Of a stretch of 16,275 nucleotides of DNA, positions 1-7,596 are shown piece by piece. Positions within the stretch are counted from its first letter, which is position 1. Every line of letters starts with the position of its first letter. Source of the DNA: Firmicutes bacterium UBA5500 (GTDB lineage: Bacteria; Bacillota; UBA994; UBA5500); assembly GCA_002427055.1 (NCBI GenBank), contig DIPA01000049.1:1-16275 (forward strand), read 5' to 3'. The notes beneath the pieces are model-generated. The model did no database searches. It was not told where the DNA came from and worked only from the letters and a program-made list of their open reading frames with translations. The translations under genes and the position numbers were made by a program.

Positions 1-675
1 GGCATCAAGGCAGCGATGGCTCGCTTTGGTCAAGAGGTTGATATGGTAATTGCTGTGGATGGGAACTTGGGTTCAGTAATCCATGAGGGTATTGCCAGTC
101 GACGTCTCCAAGTCACAGTCTTAACGGGGGGTGGCCATAGCTGGGGCGATTTCGGTGCTCCAAGTGCTGTTCATGCCCTTGGCCGTATGATAGCCGATAT
201 CGCTCGTTTGCAGGTGCCTGCTATGCCACGTACAACCTATAATGTTGGTGTCATCTCTGGGGGAACTTCTATCAATACGATAGCACCGCAAGCTGAGATG
301 CTAATTGACATGCGTTCTACTGCTAGCACTAGTTTGGCAAAGCTAGAGAAAGATGTGCGGAGCATCCTGGAGCTGCACTCAAACGGGGTGAAACTGGCGA
401 TTGAGGTTGTGGGAGACCGTCCAGGAGGAGCATTATCGTCTAGTCATGCGCTGGTGCAATTGGGCAAAGCCACGCTAGAGGCTTTAGGTATAAACCCGAG
501 TAGTAGCCCCAGTAGCACTGATGCCAATGTTCCTTTGAGCCTAGGTATTCCGGCTGTTTGCATTGGAATTACGACCGGGCAAGGCGCTCACCGTCTGGAC
601 GAGTCGCTAGATGTGCGACCAATAGCTAAAGGAATGTCTCAGCTGACTGCCATGCTTGTAACACTGCTGAAGTAA
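1..675 (+). CDS. M20-family metallopeptidase, C-terminal part (5' end outside window)
   Basis: The reading frame is open from the first base (GIKAAMARFG...), so the gene begins upstream and only about 224 residues are seen. The visible part covers the M20 dimerisation (lid) domain, with the typical GGGHSWGDFGAPSAVHALG stretch containing the His-Ser-Trp signature, then the return to the catalytic domain. The near-terminal segment GQGAHRLDESLD supplies the late His that M20 enzymes use as a zinc ligand. The N-terminal metal ligands are not in the window. M20 enzymes are cytoplasmic di-zinc amidohydrolases acting on di- or tripeptides or N-acylated amino acids; PepT-like peptidases and acetylornithine deacetylase-like enzymes share this lid, so the substrate cannot be settled. 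The gene ends 25 nt before a bidirectional terminator hairpin. Confidence 0.85.
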   Translation, partial: GIKAAMARFGQEVDMVIAVDGNLGSVIHEGIASRRLQVTVLTGGGHSWGDFGAPSAVHALGRMIADIARLQVPAMPRTTYNVGVISGGTSINTIAPQAEMLIDMRSTASTSLAKLEKDVRSILELHSNGVKLAIEVVGDRPGGALSSSHALVQLGKATLEALGINPSSSPSSTDANVPLSLGIPAVCIGITTGQGAHRLDESLDVRPIAKGMSQLTAMLVTLLK

Positions 676-700
676 TTTGTATAAGGTTCTCCCATAAATC

Positions 701-737
701 AAGGCCGTACCATTGTCCTAGGTACGGCCTTATTGTT
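701..737. terminator. Bidirectional intrinsic terminator between convergent genes
   Basis: A perfect 11-bp stem (AAGGCCGTACC at 701-711 with GGTACGGCCTT at 721-731) surrounds a 9-nt loop, followed on the plus strand by a short T-rich run (TATTGTT). It sits between the end of the M20 peptidase (plus) and the end of the Gx-transporter gene (minus), so it can serve both. Confidence 0.8.
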
Positions 738-757
738 CGCCTGTTGCTATTTAAGGT

Positions 758-1300
758 TCATATGATCATCGAGCGTAGACTATCTGGTACAGTGACTAGC
801 TTGGTTCGTAACAGAGCCCGCAGCAAAATGAGCGTCGTAAAGCCAACAGCCAGTCCGGTAATTCCCGCTGATACTAAGAGTAAAGGGAGATAAAGCAGAA
901 TCCCTAGGGTGCGTACAATAACTGCTGCCACTAGTAGTTGCCCCAGATTATGAAACAATGCTCCTATAACACTGATCGCCGGTAGGCTAAACCAAGGAGA
1001 TGCATGATGAACTAACACATACATGACTAACATGCTTAGCAGTCCACCTGCTAAGCTAAAGAGAAACCCAGATAACCCGCCACCAAAAGCGGCAGCCAAA
1101 ACGGTACGACCCAGGACAAGCAGAGTTATGGCCGGTAACGGCAGAATAAAGATTGCCATTAGGGTCACTATATTGGCCAGGCCAAGCTTGACTCCCGGCA
1201 CAGGCAGAACTTGCAGCGGTAGGGCTCGTTCTGCTACGTGCAGTGCCAGTGCAAGAGCGATTAAGATCCCTAAAAGGACGGTTTTTCTAGCAGTATTCAT
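758..1300 (-). CDS. Gx transporter family membrane protein (heptaprenyl diphosphate synthase component I-like)
   Basis: A 180-residue, almost wholly hydrophobic protein with about five membrane segments. It carries family-typical stretches PGVKLGLANIVTL (residues 35-47) and GALFHNLGQLLVA (113-125), matching the family annotated Hpre_diP_synt_I / Gx transporter. The family belongs to a superfamily that includes ECF transporter substrate-binding S components, so a small-molecule transport role is more likely than prenyl synthesis. The start is placed at the ATG at 1300 because AGGAGG lies four bases upstream; an in-frame ATG at 1327 has no ribosome site and would include that AGGAGG in coding sequence. 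It lies 29 nt downstream of apbE on the same strand and is almost certainly cotranscribed with it. The substrate is inferred (flavin or a quinone precursor), not shown. Confidence 0.8.
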   Translation of the reverse strand: MNTARKTVLLGILIALALALHVAERALPLQVLPVPGVKLGLANIVTLMAIFILPLPAITLLVLGRTVLAAAFGGGLSGFLFSLAGGLLSMLVMYVLVHHASPWFSLPAISVIGALFHNLGQLLVAAVIVRTLGILLYLPLLLVSAGITGLAVGFTTLILLRALLRTKLVTVPDSLRSMII

Positions 1301-1329
1301 CTTGCCTCCTGTAATATGCATAATCATAA

Positions 1330-2373
1330 TTACTTTAGTGGCATTAGCTTGTATTTTGGATCGACAATCGTCATCCGATCCCGTACTCCCTCGGTAGCAA
1401 ATACTTGGTGTTCTTTATTAATGAGTACCGCATCGATATCTGGCAGCCTATTGACCAATGCTAGCCCGTCGTCAAGGCCCAATATGAAAACACTCGTGCT
1501 CAGGGCATCAGCGTCAATAGAGTTTGTAGTAATGATTGTAACACTTAGTAGATCAGTTGTAGCGGGGTAACCAGTGGCTGGATTAAGAATATGATGATAA
1601 AGCTTATCATCTACCTTTAAGAATCTTTCATATGCGCCCGAAGTAACTAGTGTCCTATCGTTGGCCTCAATAACAGCGATATACTGACTACGTTCATCTT
1701 CAGGATCTTGGATGCCAATACGCCAAGGTTGGCCAGAGGGGCTATTGCCCAACGCATATAAGTTACCGCCAAGGTTAATCAGTGCTTTCTTGACACCGTG
1801 TTCTCGCAATATAGCCGCTACTTCATCGGCTGCGTATCCTTTAGCTATACCGCCTAGGTCAAGCCCCATGCCAGGTTGTGTTAACCACACGGTGTTAAGT
1901 TCTGCATCGAGCTCTACAGCGTGGTAGTTTACTACCTGTAGCTTAGCGGCTATTTCCTCTGGTGCCGGTACTCTTGCTTGGGGTGAACCAATTTGCCATA
2001 GCTTGACGACAGGCTGAATTGTAGGATCAAACCTGCCCTCGGTTAGCTCGGCATAGTGCAGAGCTTTCTGTATGACATAGAAGGTATCGGCACTAACAGT
2101 CACGGGTTCAATGCCAGCCTTTTGATTAATACCGGCTACCTCACTCGTCATGCTGTTCTGCGTCATACGCTCTTCGATATTTTTAAGGCGTGCAAAAGCT
2201 TTCTCTATTGCTAGTGGAGCATTCCTGCCAATTGCCTTAACTTCCATGTAGGTCCCCATAAGAAACTCTGCTTGACTTGCTTCGCGGTTATCCCCGAGAC
2301 GCCAAAATCCGATGGCAACCACAATAGCAAGTAAAAGTAGACCTAACCAAACGAATGGTCTGCGCATGCGCAT
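1330..2373 (-). CDS. apbE: FAD:protein FMN transferase (ApbE family), membrane anchored
   Basis: ApbE enzymes cleave FAD and attach FMN through a phosphoester bond to a Thr/Ser in target proteins on the outer face of the membrane, using Mg2+. The 347-residue protein has a hydrophobic N-terminal segment (residues 8-23) with no lipobox Cys, so it is probably held by an uncleaved signal anchor. Family motifs follow in order: LMGTYMEV (38-45), TEGRFDPTI (111-119), LDLGGIAKGYAAD (171-183), NLGGN (200-204), HHILNPATGYP (260-270) and the metal-binding region DADALSTSVFILG (287-299). The start ATG is preceded by GGGAGTGAG. An upstream extended -10 promoter and a downstream gene at 29 nt suggest an apbE-Gx transcription unit. 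The likely substrate is the FMN-binding lipoprotein encoded just upstream. Confidence 0.93.
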   Translation of the reverse strand: MRMRRPFVWLGLLLLAIVVAIGFWRLGDNREASQAEFLMGTYMEVKAIGRNAPLAIEKAFARLKNIEERMTQNSMTSEVAGINQKAGIEPVTVSADTFYVIQKALHYAELTEGRFDPTIQPVVKLWQIGSPQARVPAPEEIAAKLQVVNYHAVELDAELNTVWLTQPGMGLDLGGIAKGYAADEVAAILREHGVKKALINLGGNLYALGNSPSGQPWRIGIQDPEDERSQYIAVIEANDRTLVTSGAYERFLKVDDKLYHHILNPATGYPATTDLLSVTIITTNSIDADALSTSVFILGLDDGLALVNRLPDIDAVLINKEHQVFATEGVRDRMTIVDPKYKLMPLK

Positions 2374-2403
2374 CTCACTCCCACATAGTTTCTGTATCCA
2401 TTT

Positions 2404-2412
2404 ATTATATCA
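2404..2412 (-). promoter_or_regulatory. Extended -10 promoter for apbE
   Basis: Read on the minus strand, the sequence is TGATATAAT: a consensus TATAAT (2409-2404) with the TGn extension. No good -35 is visible, as is usual for extended -10 promoters. It lies 31 bases before the apbE start and downstream of the hairpin at 2457-2485, so apbE can be expressed independently of the lipoprotein gene. Confidence 0.6.
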
Positions 2413-2456
2413 CGGCAATTCTTGTTCTACATGTTACCAGCCTGGATTATAAAAGC

Positions 2457-2487
2457 AAAGCCGGAGCATGTTATACTCCGGCTTTTT
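2457..2487 (-). terminator. Hairpin terminator after the FMN-binding lipoprotein gene
   Basis: A perfect 10-bp stem (AAAGCCGGAG at 2457-2466 with CTCCGGCTTT at 2476-2485) with a 9-nt loop. On the minus strand it is followed by GCTTTTATAA, an interrupted T run, so readthrough into apbE is likely. The plus-strand side has the better T tract (TTTTT), but no plus-strand gene reads into it. Confidence 0.65.
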
Positions 2488-2505
2488 GTCTAGCTATAGC
2501 AACTA

Positions 2506-3219
2506 CTAGCGGCTTGCTTGCTCTAGTGCGCGTTCCACGGCCTGTTTGACAGTCTCGGTAGTGCCTGTAGCACCGGTTACAGCTTCGATATCAGTACCGT
2601 TTTTCTCAACAATGCGTTCAGGCAAGACTTCGCGTGCTTCATGATAGGGGGCGTGTGGATAAGTCTCATCTTTGCGCACGAACTTGGTATTGCCTTCATC
2701 GTCTGTAGTTTTAGTAGTTGAATGGAAAACTACATCAGTAATTTTATCGTCTTCAATGGTAACCCAAGCAACTGTCCAACCTTTTTCGGTTTGGTCAGAA
2801 ATGGCCATAAATGTACCGTCAAAGTACTTCGCAGTCGATGCAGGCTTTACTAGTGCCTTTTCCATGGCCCGCTCTGCAGCTTGTTTAGATTGAGTTGAGG
2901 TGCTACTAGCCTTTGTAACTGCTGCGACATCCCAAGTGTTCTTGTCGACCATTTCCTTGGCTAAGTCAACAACCGCCTGATGATATGTCTCGTACGGATA
3001 CTCTTCTGTTTTCTCCAATCCCAAGCTGTCAAGGCCTACGAGTTTTACGGCTTCGATCTTATCTTTTTTGACGGTTACTTCTGCCAGCATGTAACCTTTA
3101 TCAGTTGCATCGGAGACCGCAACAAACGTGCCATCCTTGTAAACTGCTGGTTTGCTACAGCCAGCAAACAATGTAAGGGATAGCGCTAAAACGATAGCAA
3201 GTGTCAAAAACTTCTTCAT
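2506..3219 (-). CDS. Lipoprotein with two FMN-binding domains (extracellular flavoprotein)
   Basis: A 237-residue protein with a lipoprotein signal peptide: MKKF start, hydrophobic core and lipobox LFAGC with lipidated Cys21. Two homologous FMN-binding domains follow, about residues 27-123 and 132-235; both start with a YxDGTFxAxSD element and end with an amphipathic helix. The second carries the ApbE flavinylation motif D210-IEAV-TGAT (215-218), whose last Thr would receive FMN. The first has the corresponding DVAAV-TKAS (102-105), lacking the Gly and the acceptor Thr. Paired FMN domains on a lipoprotein recall PplA of Gram-positive extracellular electron transfer. The ATG start has GGGAGG 11 nt upstream. 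The neighbouring apbE gene on the same strand supplies the modifying enzyme. The electron acceptor is unknown. Confidence 0.9.
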   Translation of the reverse strand: MKKFLTLAIVLALSLTLFAGCSKPAVYKDGTFVAVSDATDKGYMLAEVTVKKDKIEAVKLVGLDSLGLEKTEEYPYETYHQAVVDLAKEMVDKNTWDVAAVTKASSTSTQSKQAAERAMEKALVKPASTAKYFDGTFMAISDQTEKGWTVAWVTIEDDKITDVVFHSTTKTTDDEGNTKFVRKDETYPHAPYHEAREVLPERIVEKNGTDIEAVTGATGTTETVKQAVERALEQASR

Positions 3220-3299
3220 TTAGGTAAGTTCCTCCCATCAAAAATAGTCGTTTCATACAACAGCTTATGTGTATATGACAATGATTGAATATCAGCTAT

Positions 3300-3329
3300 T
3301 ACGATATCGTATATTTTTGCATTTGACAA
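3300..3329 (-). promoter_or_regulatory. Candidate promoter with overlapping palindrome upstream of the lipoprotein gene
   Basis: Read on the minus strand: TTGTCA (3329-3324), a 17-nt spacer, then TATCGT (3306-3301). The -10 is only 4/6. It is embedded in a perfect 12-bp palindrome TACGATATCGTA (3300-3311), a possible operator. A second TTGTCA closer to the gene has a worse -10. Confidence 0.35.
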
Positions 3330-3351
3330 GCCCCAAAGCTACAAAATGCAA

Positions 3352-3377
3352 GAGGTCACCCGACTATAGGTGACCTC
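3352..3377 (-). terminator. Hairpin terminator after the decarboxylase gene
   Basis: A perfect 9-bp stem (GAGGTCACC at 3352-3360 with GGTGACCTC at 3369-3377) and an 8-nt loop, 17 nt past the decarboxylase stop. On the minus strand it is followed by TTGCATTTTG, a weak U-rich tail. Confidence 0.65.
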
Positions 3378-3393
3378 ATTGACTCTTACGGCT

Positions 3394-4851
3394 TTAACGA
3401 ATTACACGGATGAATTCGGCTGTGGGATCTTCTGTACCGTAAATATGGGCATCTTGTTCTTTGATCGAAAGTACATAGTCAATTATATCTTGGGTTAAGA
3501 TCTCGCCTGGTGCGATTAGTGGTATGCCTGGCGGGTAAGCCATTAGCATTTCGGCAACAATGCGACCAGCCGCTTGTGTTAAGGGTATCTTTCGCGTTTC
3601 GCTATAATAAGCTTCTCGTGGTAGATAGGCCAGAGACGGTATAGGAGGTAGCGAGATTTTCTCTTCTCGTACATCGCGAGGTTTGTAGCGACTAGCTATC
3701 TGACGCAAAGCCTCAACTAGGGTACGTACCGTATCTTTCGTATCTCCGATAGTCACGATACAAATCACATTGTATAGATCAGATAGTTCAACCTGGATAT
3801 GAAATCCTTGCCGCAAGATCCTTTCTATCTCGAAACCACTTACACCTAAGGCTCGTACACTGATAATGAGTTTTGTCGGGTCATAAGCAGGGCAACCTGG
3901 CATCCCCACCATGTCATTACCATAGACATATAGTCCGGGAATATTCCAGTTGATTTCATGCCGTGCCCAGTTGGCCAAGTTCATAGCTTCCGTGAGCAAT
4001 GCTTTCCCGTGCAAACTCATATGTTGCCGAGCGGCGTCTAAAGATGCCAAAAGCAAGTAGGAGGGGCTGGTGGTCTGCGTCAAGTTCAGAGTTGATTTGA
4101 CTTCCAGGGGGTCGATATATGGCCCTTGCGTAAGCAGCATAGAACTTTGCGTAAGTGAGCCTGCTAACTTATGAGTACTTGAGGCAACGATATCAGCGCC
4201 GGCCTCCGTGCCTGATGGTGGCAAGAGGGGATGGAAAGCCAAATGTGCTCCATGCGCCTCATCGACTAACACAGGTATTTCACTTTCGTGGGCTAGCTCA
4301 CAAATCTGCTTGAGCTCAGGTGCCATACCGTAATAGGTAGTGTTGATAGTGAAGACAGCTTTTGCTTCTGGGTATTGTCGTAGGGCTTGGCGTACAATGT
4401 CGGTAGTCATGCCTCTGACTATTCCTAAGTAATCATCAATTGGAGGCTGCACGTAAATTGGCTCTGCTCCACTAAGAATTAGGCCACTGACAATTGATTT
4501 ATGCACATTTCGGGGGACAATGACCTTGTCACCGGGATCAAGAGTCGCCATTAGCATGCCTTGGATAGCACTAGTTGTGCCATTGACCATAAAAAAGGCA
4601 TGGTCAGCTTTGAAGGCATCAGCTGCTAATCGCTGTGCCATGGCAATAATGCCATGTGGTTTATAGATGCTATCGAGGTCCGGCATAATGGTTAAGTCGT
4701 GCTCAAAAACGGTTTTTCCCCAGACCTTAACTAAGCTGGGTAACCCGATCCCATGCTTATGACCAGGTACATGAAAAGACAGAGTATGTTGACGCTGATA
4801 CTCCTGCAATGCTTCTATGATAGGCATGCGGCGTTGTGCTCTTTTTCTCAA
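3394..4851 (-). CDS. Orn/Lys/Arg decarboxylase, class III PLP-dependent, short form
   Basis: A 485-residue PLP enzyme of the bacterial Orn/Lys/Arg decarboxylase family (fold-type I), expected to release CO2 from a basic amino acid to give a polyamine precursor in the cytosol. Motifs in order: FHVPGHKHG (26-34), NGTTSAIQ (90-97), VPRNVHKS (112-119), DEAHGAH (197-203) and the cofactor-lysine segment STHKLAGSLTQ (225-235) with Lys228 as the Schiff-base residue. It lacks the N-terminal wing domain of the large enterobacterial enzymes and matches the 480-490 residue Bacillus SpeA/YaaO type. The start is TTG, chosen because GGGGG lies nine bases upstream; the first in-frame ATG (codon 9) has no ribosome site. 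Arginine or lysine specificity cannot be read reliably. The gene is monocistronic and divergent from the M14 peptidase gene. Confidence 0.9.
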   Translation of the reverse strand: MRKRAQRRMPIIEALQEYQRQHTLSFHVPGHKHGIGLPSLVKVWGKTVFEHDLTIMPDLDSIYKPHGIIAMAQRLAADAFKADHAFFMVNGTTSAIQGMLMATLDPGDKVIVPRNVHKSIVSGLILSGAEPIYVQPPIDDYLGIVRGMTTDIVRQALRQYPEAKAVFTINTTYYGMAPELKQICELAHESEIPVLVDEAHGAHLAFHPLLPPSGTEAGADIVASSTHKLAGSLTQSSMLLTQGPYIDPLEVKSTLNLTQTTSPSYLLLASLDAARQHMSLHGKALLTEAMNLANWARHEINWNIPGLYVYGNDMVGMPGCPAYDPTKLIISVRALGVSGFEIERILRQGFHIQVELSDLYNVICIVTIGDTKDTVRTLVEALRQIASRYKPRDVREEKISLPPIPSLAYLPREAYYSETRKIPLTQAAGRIVAEMLMAYPPGIPLIAPGEILTQDIIDYVLSIKEQDAHIYGTEDPTAEFIRVIR

Positions 4852-4942
4852 TGGTAAGTTCCCCCTTCATCCGGCTTCGTTTAAGTTTGATCAGTATCTT
4901 ATACGTAAGAAATTAGGTTGTGCGCAGGGATAGGTATTTCTA

Positions 4943-4971
4943 TTGTCGAATTTAAACTTACACGATATGCC
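4943..4971 (+). promoter_or_regulatory. Weak candidate promoter for the M14 peptidase gene
   Basis: TTGTCG (4943-4948), a 17-nt spacer, then TATGCC (4966-4971). The -10 matches only three consensus positions. It is the best-spaced pair in the 163-bp divergent gap. Confidence 0.25.
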
Positions 4972-5014
4972 TTATTTGCCTTCCAAATACACAACTGAAA
5001 GCGGGTGATCTGTT

Positions 5015-7495
5015 TTGACAAAGTGTAAAAACGAAATTGTGGCTCCAGCAACACACCTTGGCTTCCAAGTGGGAGCTGATCGTAAGCTAGCCAATTGGCA
5101 ACAGATTTCTAGTTACTTCCACCGTCTAGCGGAGCATTCCGATCGTATCTTGGTTGAGGAGATTGGCAAATCGACCGAAGGTCGGCCGATGCTATTGGCA
5201 ACGATTTCTTCACCGGGCAACCTAGAGAAATTAGATTACTATCGTTCTATTCAAGAGCGATTGGCTGACCCCCGTGATCTAGATGCAACTGAAGCTAGCG
5301 AGTTGATCCAGCAAGGGAAGACAATTTGTCTTATTACCTGCAGCATACATGCTACTGAGGTTGGTGCAGCGCAGATGTCGCTCGAGCTAGCCTACGATAT
5401 GGTTTCTCAGACCGACGAGGTAACTCAGGAAATTCTCGATAACGTGATTTTCCTATTAGTTCCTTCCCTTAACCCTGATGGCCTAGACTTGGTCATCAAG
5501 TGGTACGAAGCATCTCTAGACAAATCGTATGAAGGAATGCTGCTGCCGGAATTGTATCAGAAATATGCCGGTCATGACAATAATCGTGATTGGTTTATGG
5601 CTACATTAACAGAGAATCGTCATGTGATAGAAAAAATCCATAATGTATGGCATCCTCACATTGTGCAAGATCAGCATCAGCAGAACAGCGAAGGACCTCG
5701 TTTTGTTTTGCCTCCCTTTATCGATCCTTATGACGCGAATGTTGACCCAATCTTACGCGGCATGGTGAATTGGCTAGGTATGAGCATTGCTTCCGAGATG
5801 AATGGTCGTGGTTTTAAGGGCATAGTGACGAACCTTACCTATGATGCTTTTTCACCTAGCCGAGCCTACCAGCATTATCATGGCGGCGTACGAATCCTAT
5901 CCGAAGTGGCCAGTGTGCGAATGGCTACTCCGGTCAAGATTGATCAACTACGCGAAGTACATGGTTTTGACCCTAGGGTTGCCACCTGGAATCACCCGCA
6001 ACCTTGGCAAGGTGGCGATTGGCACTTGCGTGATATCATCGATTACGATAAAGCATGCGCCTGGGCTTGTTTGCGTCACGCAGCCCGCTATCGGGACAGC
6101 TGGGTAGCTAATTTCTACCGCATACACAAGAAAGCTATCGAGTATCAAGAAGCACCCTATGCATTTATCATACCCCTTGACCAAACAGATCCTGCTACTG
6201 CCGCTGAAATGTTAGGGGTCCTTATGCTAGGCGGTGTAGAAGTTCAAAGAGCCGCAGAAGAATTCACCTATGATGGTATCACGTACCCAGTAGGGAGCTT
6301 AATTATACCACTAAATCAACCGTATGGAAGGTATGCAAAGACCCTGTTAGAGGCACAACCATATCCCGATTTACGTGTTTACCCCGGAGGTCCGCCACGC
6401 AGACCATATGATATTACCGCGCATTCTTTGCCTCTGCAAATGGGTGTGAAGACGATAGCGGTAGATCGTCCTTTGCAGTTGGCTTGTCAACCGGTTACAT
6501 CAGTACCCTTGGCTGTGGCAGAGCCTGCTCGGTTCAAGCCAAAACCGTTGGGTAAGCAGTTGCTAATCGATCCCAGAAGCAATAGGGCCTATAAGATTGC
6601 TTACCAGGCTTTGCAAGATGGTGCCATAATTGGCCGAACTGCGGCAGAGAGAGTAGATTTTCCGGCTGGTAGCTTCTTGCTGCAAGCAGACAGTAACACG
6701 CTGGCAGCCATTGCTAACGAGTGTGCCAAATTCGCGGTAGAGCATCAAGCAGCGGACGCCAGTTTACCTATGCGTCAGTTGCAGCGTGTTCCCCGGGTGG
6801 GACTCTATAAAGGCTCAATTCCTAATGCTGATGAAGGTTGGACACGTTATGTTTTTGATGAATATGGTATTCCCTATATTTCTTTGGGTGATGCTGAAAT
6901 ACGTCAAGGAGACGCTCTTAAGCAGCTTGATTGTCTGATTTTACCTAGTGCCAAGGTAGAAGCAATAGCAGAAGGGCTACCCGGCGACATTTTCCCGAGA
7001 GAGTTTAGTGGAGGTATTGGCGAACGGGGTAGGGATCAGATTCACCGCTTTGTGGAGCGCGGTGGAACCCTAATTGCCCTCGATGGTGCTTGCGATTGGG
7101 CTATTAGGCAGCTTTGGTTGCCTGTGCAGAACGTAGTAGCAGAGTTGTCACAAACAGAATTCTACGTGCCAGGGTCTTTCTTGCGCGTGCTCTTTCAACC
7201 AGATAATCCTATTAGCTATGGGTTACCGCGCGAAACCAATGTAGTCTTCCTGCATAGCCCGGCCTTCGATTTAGGCATAGGGGCTCAAAGTATAGCCTCT
7301 TATCCGCTGCAAAACCCATTGGTGGCTGGTTGGATTCTAGGTGCAGAGCATCTACAGGGTAAAAGTGCTATAGTGGAGGTTACACTTGGTCATGGACGAG
7401 TTACGTTAATTGGCTTCCGCCCTCAGTTTAGAGCACAAGCCCGTGGTACCTATCGTGTACTTTTCAATGCCATGTTACAAAGCGTGCTTAGCTAA
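5015..7495 (+). CDS. M14-family zinc carboxypeptidase-like metallopeptidase, long form, no signal peptide
   Basis: An 826-residue protein. The N-terminal half is an M14 metallopeptidase domain: zinc motif CSIHATEVGA gives His112 and Glu115; DNNRDW (188-193) fits the substrate-binding Asn-Arg region; DQHQQNSEGPRF (219-230) gives the third ligand candidate His221; ILSEVAS (294-300) offers Glu297 as candidate general base. The C-terminal half (about 590-826) contains a second domain with a glutamine-amidotransferase-like look (LDCLILPS, GGTLIALDGACDWA), as in other ~800-900 residue members of this group. Many relatives are exported, but this N-terminus is hydrophilic with no signal peptide, implying a cytoplasmic protein unless another start is used. 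The TTG start is supported by GGGTGATC, a good match to the 16S 3' end, about six bases upstream. Substrate unknown. Confidence 0.85.
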   Translation: MTKCKNEIVAPATHLGFQVGADRKLANWQQISSYFHRLAEHSDRILVEEIGKSTEGRPMLLATISSPGNLEKLDYYRSIQERLADPRDLDATEASELIQQGKTICLITCSIHATEVGAAQMSLELAYDMVSQTDEVTQEILDNVIFLLVPSLNPDGLDLVIKWYEASLDKSYEGMLLPELYQKYAGHDNNRDWFMATLTENRHVIEKIHNVWHPHIVQDQHQQNSEGPRFVLPPFIDPYDANVDPILRGMVNWLGMSIASEMNGRGFKGIVTNLTYDAFSPSRAYQHYHGGVRILSEVASVRMATPVKIDQLREVHGFDPRVATWNHPQPWQGGDWHLRDIIDYDKACAWACLRHAARYRDSWVANFYRIHKKAIEYQEAPYAFIIPLDQTDPATAAEMLGVLMLGGVEVQRAAEEFTYDGITYPVGSLIIPLNQPYGRYAKTLLEAQPYPDLRVYPGGPPRRPYDITAHSLPLQMGVKTIAVDRPLQLACQPVTSVPLAVAEPARFKPKPLGKQLLIDPRSNRAYKIAYQALQDGAIIGRTAAERVDFPAGSFLLQADSNTLAAIANECAKFAVEHQAADASLPMRQLQRVPRVGLYKGSIPNADEGWTRYVFDEYGIPYISLGDAEIRQGDALKQLDCLILPSAKVEAIAEGLPGDIFPREFSGGIGERGRDQIHRFVERGGTLIALDGACDWAIRQLWLPVQNVVAELSQTEFYVPGSFLRVLFQPDNPISYGLPRETNVVFLHSPAFDLGIGAQSIASYPLQNPLVAGWILGAEHLQGKSAIVEVTLGHGRVTLIGFRPQFRAQARGTYRVLFNAMLQSVLS

Positions 7496-7512
7496 GGGGT
7501 GAGCTATTAAAC

Positions 7513-7541
7513 TTGCAGCTTGTTCATACAATAGCTACAAT
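7513..7541 (+). promoter_or_regulatory. Promoter upstream of the OB-fold-like small gene
   Basis: TTGCAG (7513-7518), a 17-nt spacer and TACAAT (7536-7541, 5/6 to consensus). It is flanked by a 7-bp inverted repeat AGCTATT (7502-7508) / AATAGCT (7530-7536). No terminator separates it from the upstream M14 gene, so readthrough is also possible. Confidence 0.5.
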
Positions 7542-7596
7542 GGAGGTGGCATAGCTACTAGTTGTGCCTGAAAGTAATGTTTAGGAGGTGGTTCGC

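Noticed and set aside
1023..1397. Plus-strand open frame of 124 codons opposite the Gx-transporter gene
   Set aside because: It is antisense to two genes with recognisable families, is rich in residues typical of shadow frames and has no ribosome site.
1330..2373. Lipoprotein signal for ApbE
   Set aside because: Many ApbE proteins are lipoproteins, but no Cys follows the N-terminal hydrophobic segment here, so only a membrane anchor is claimed.
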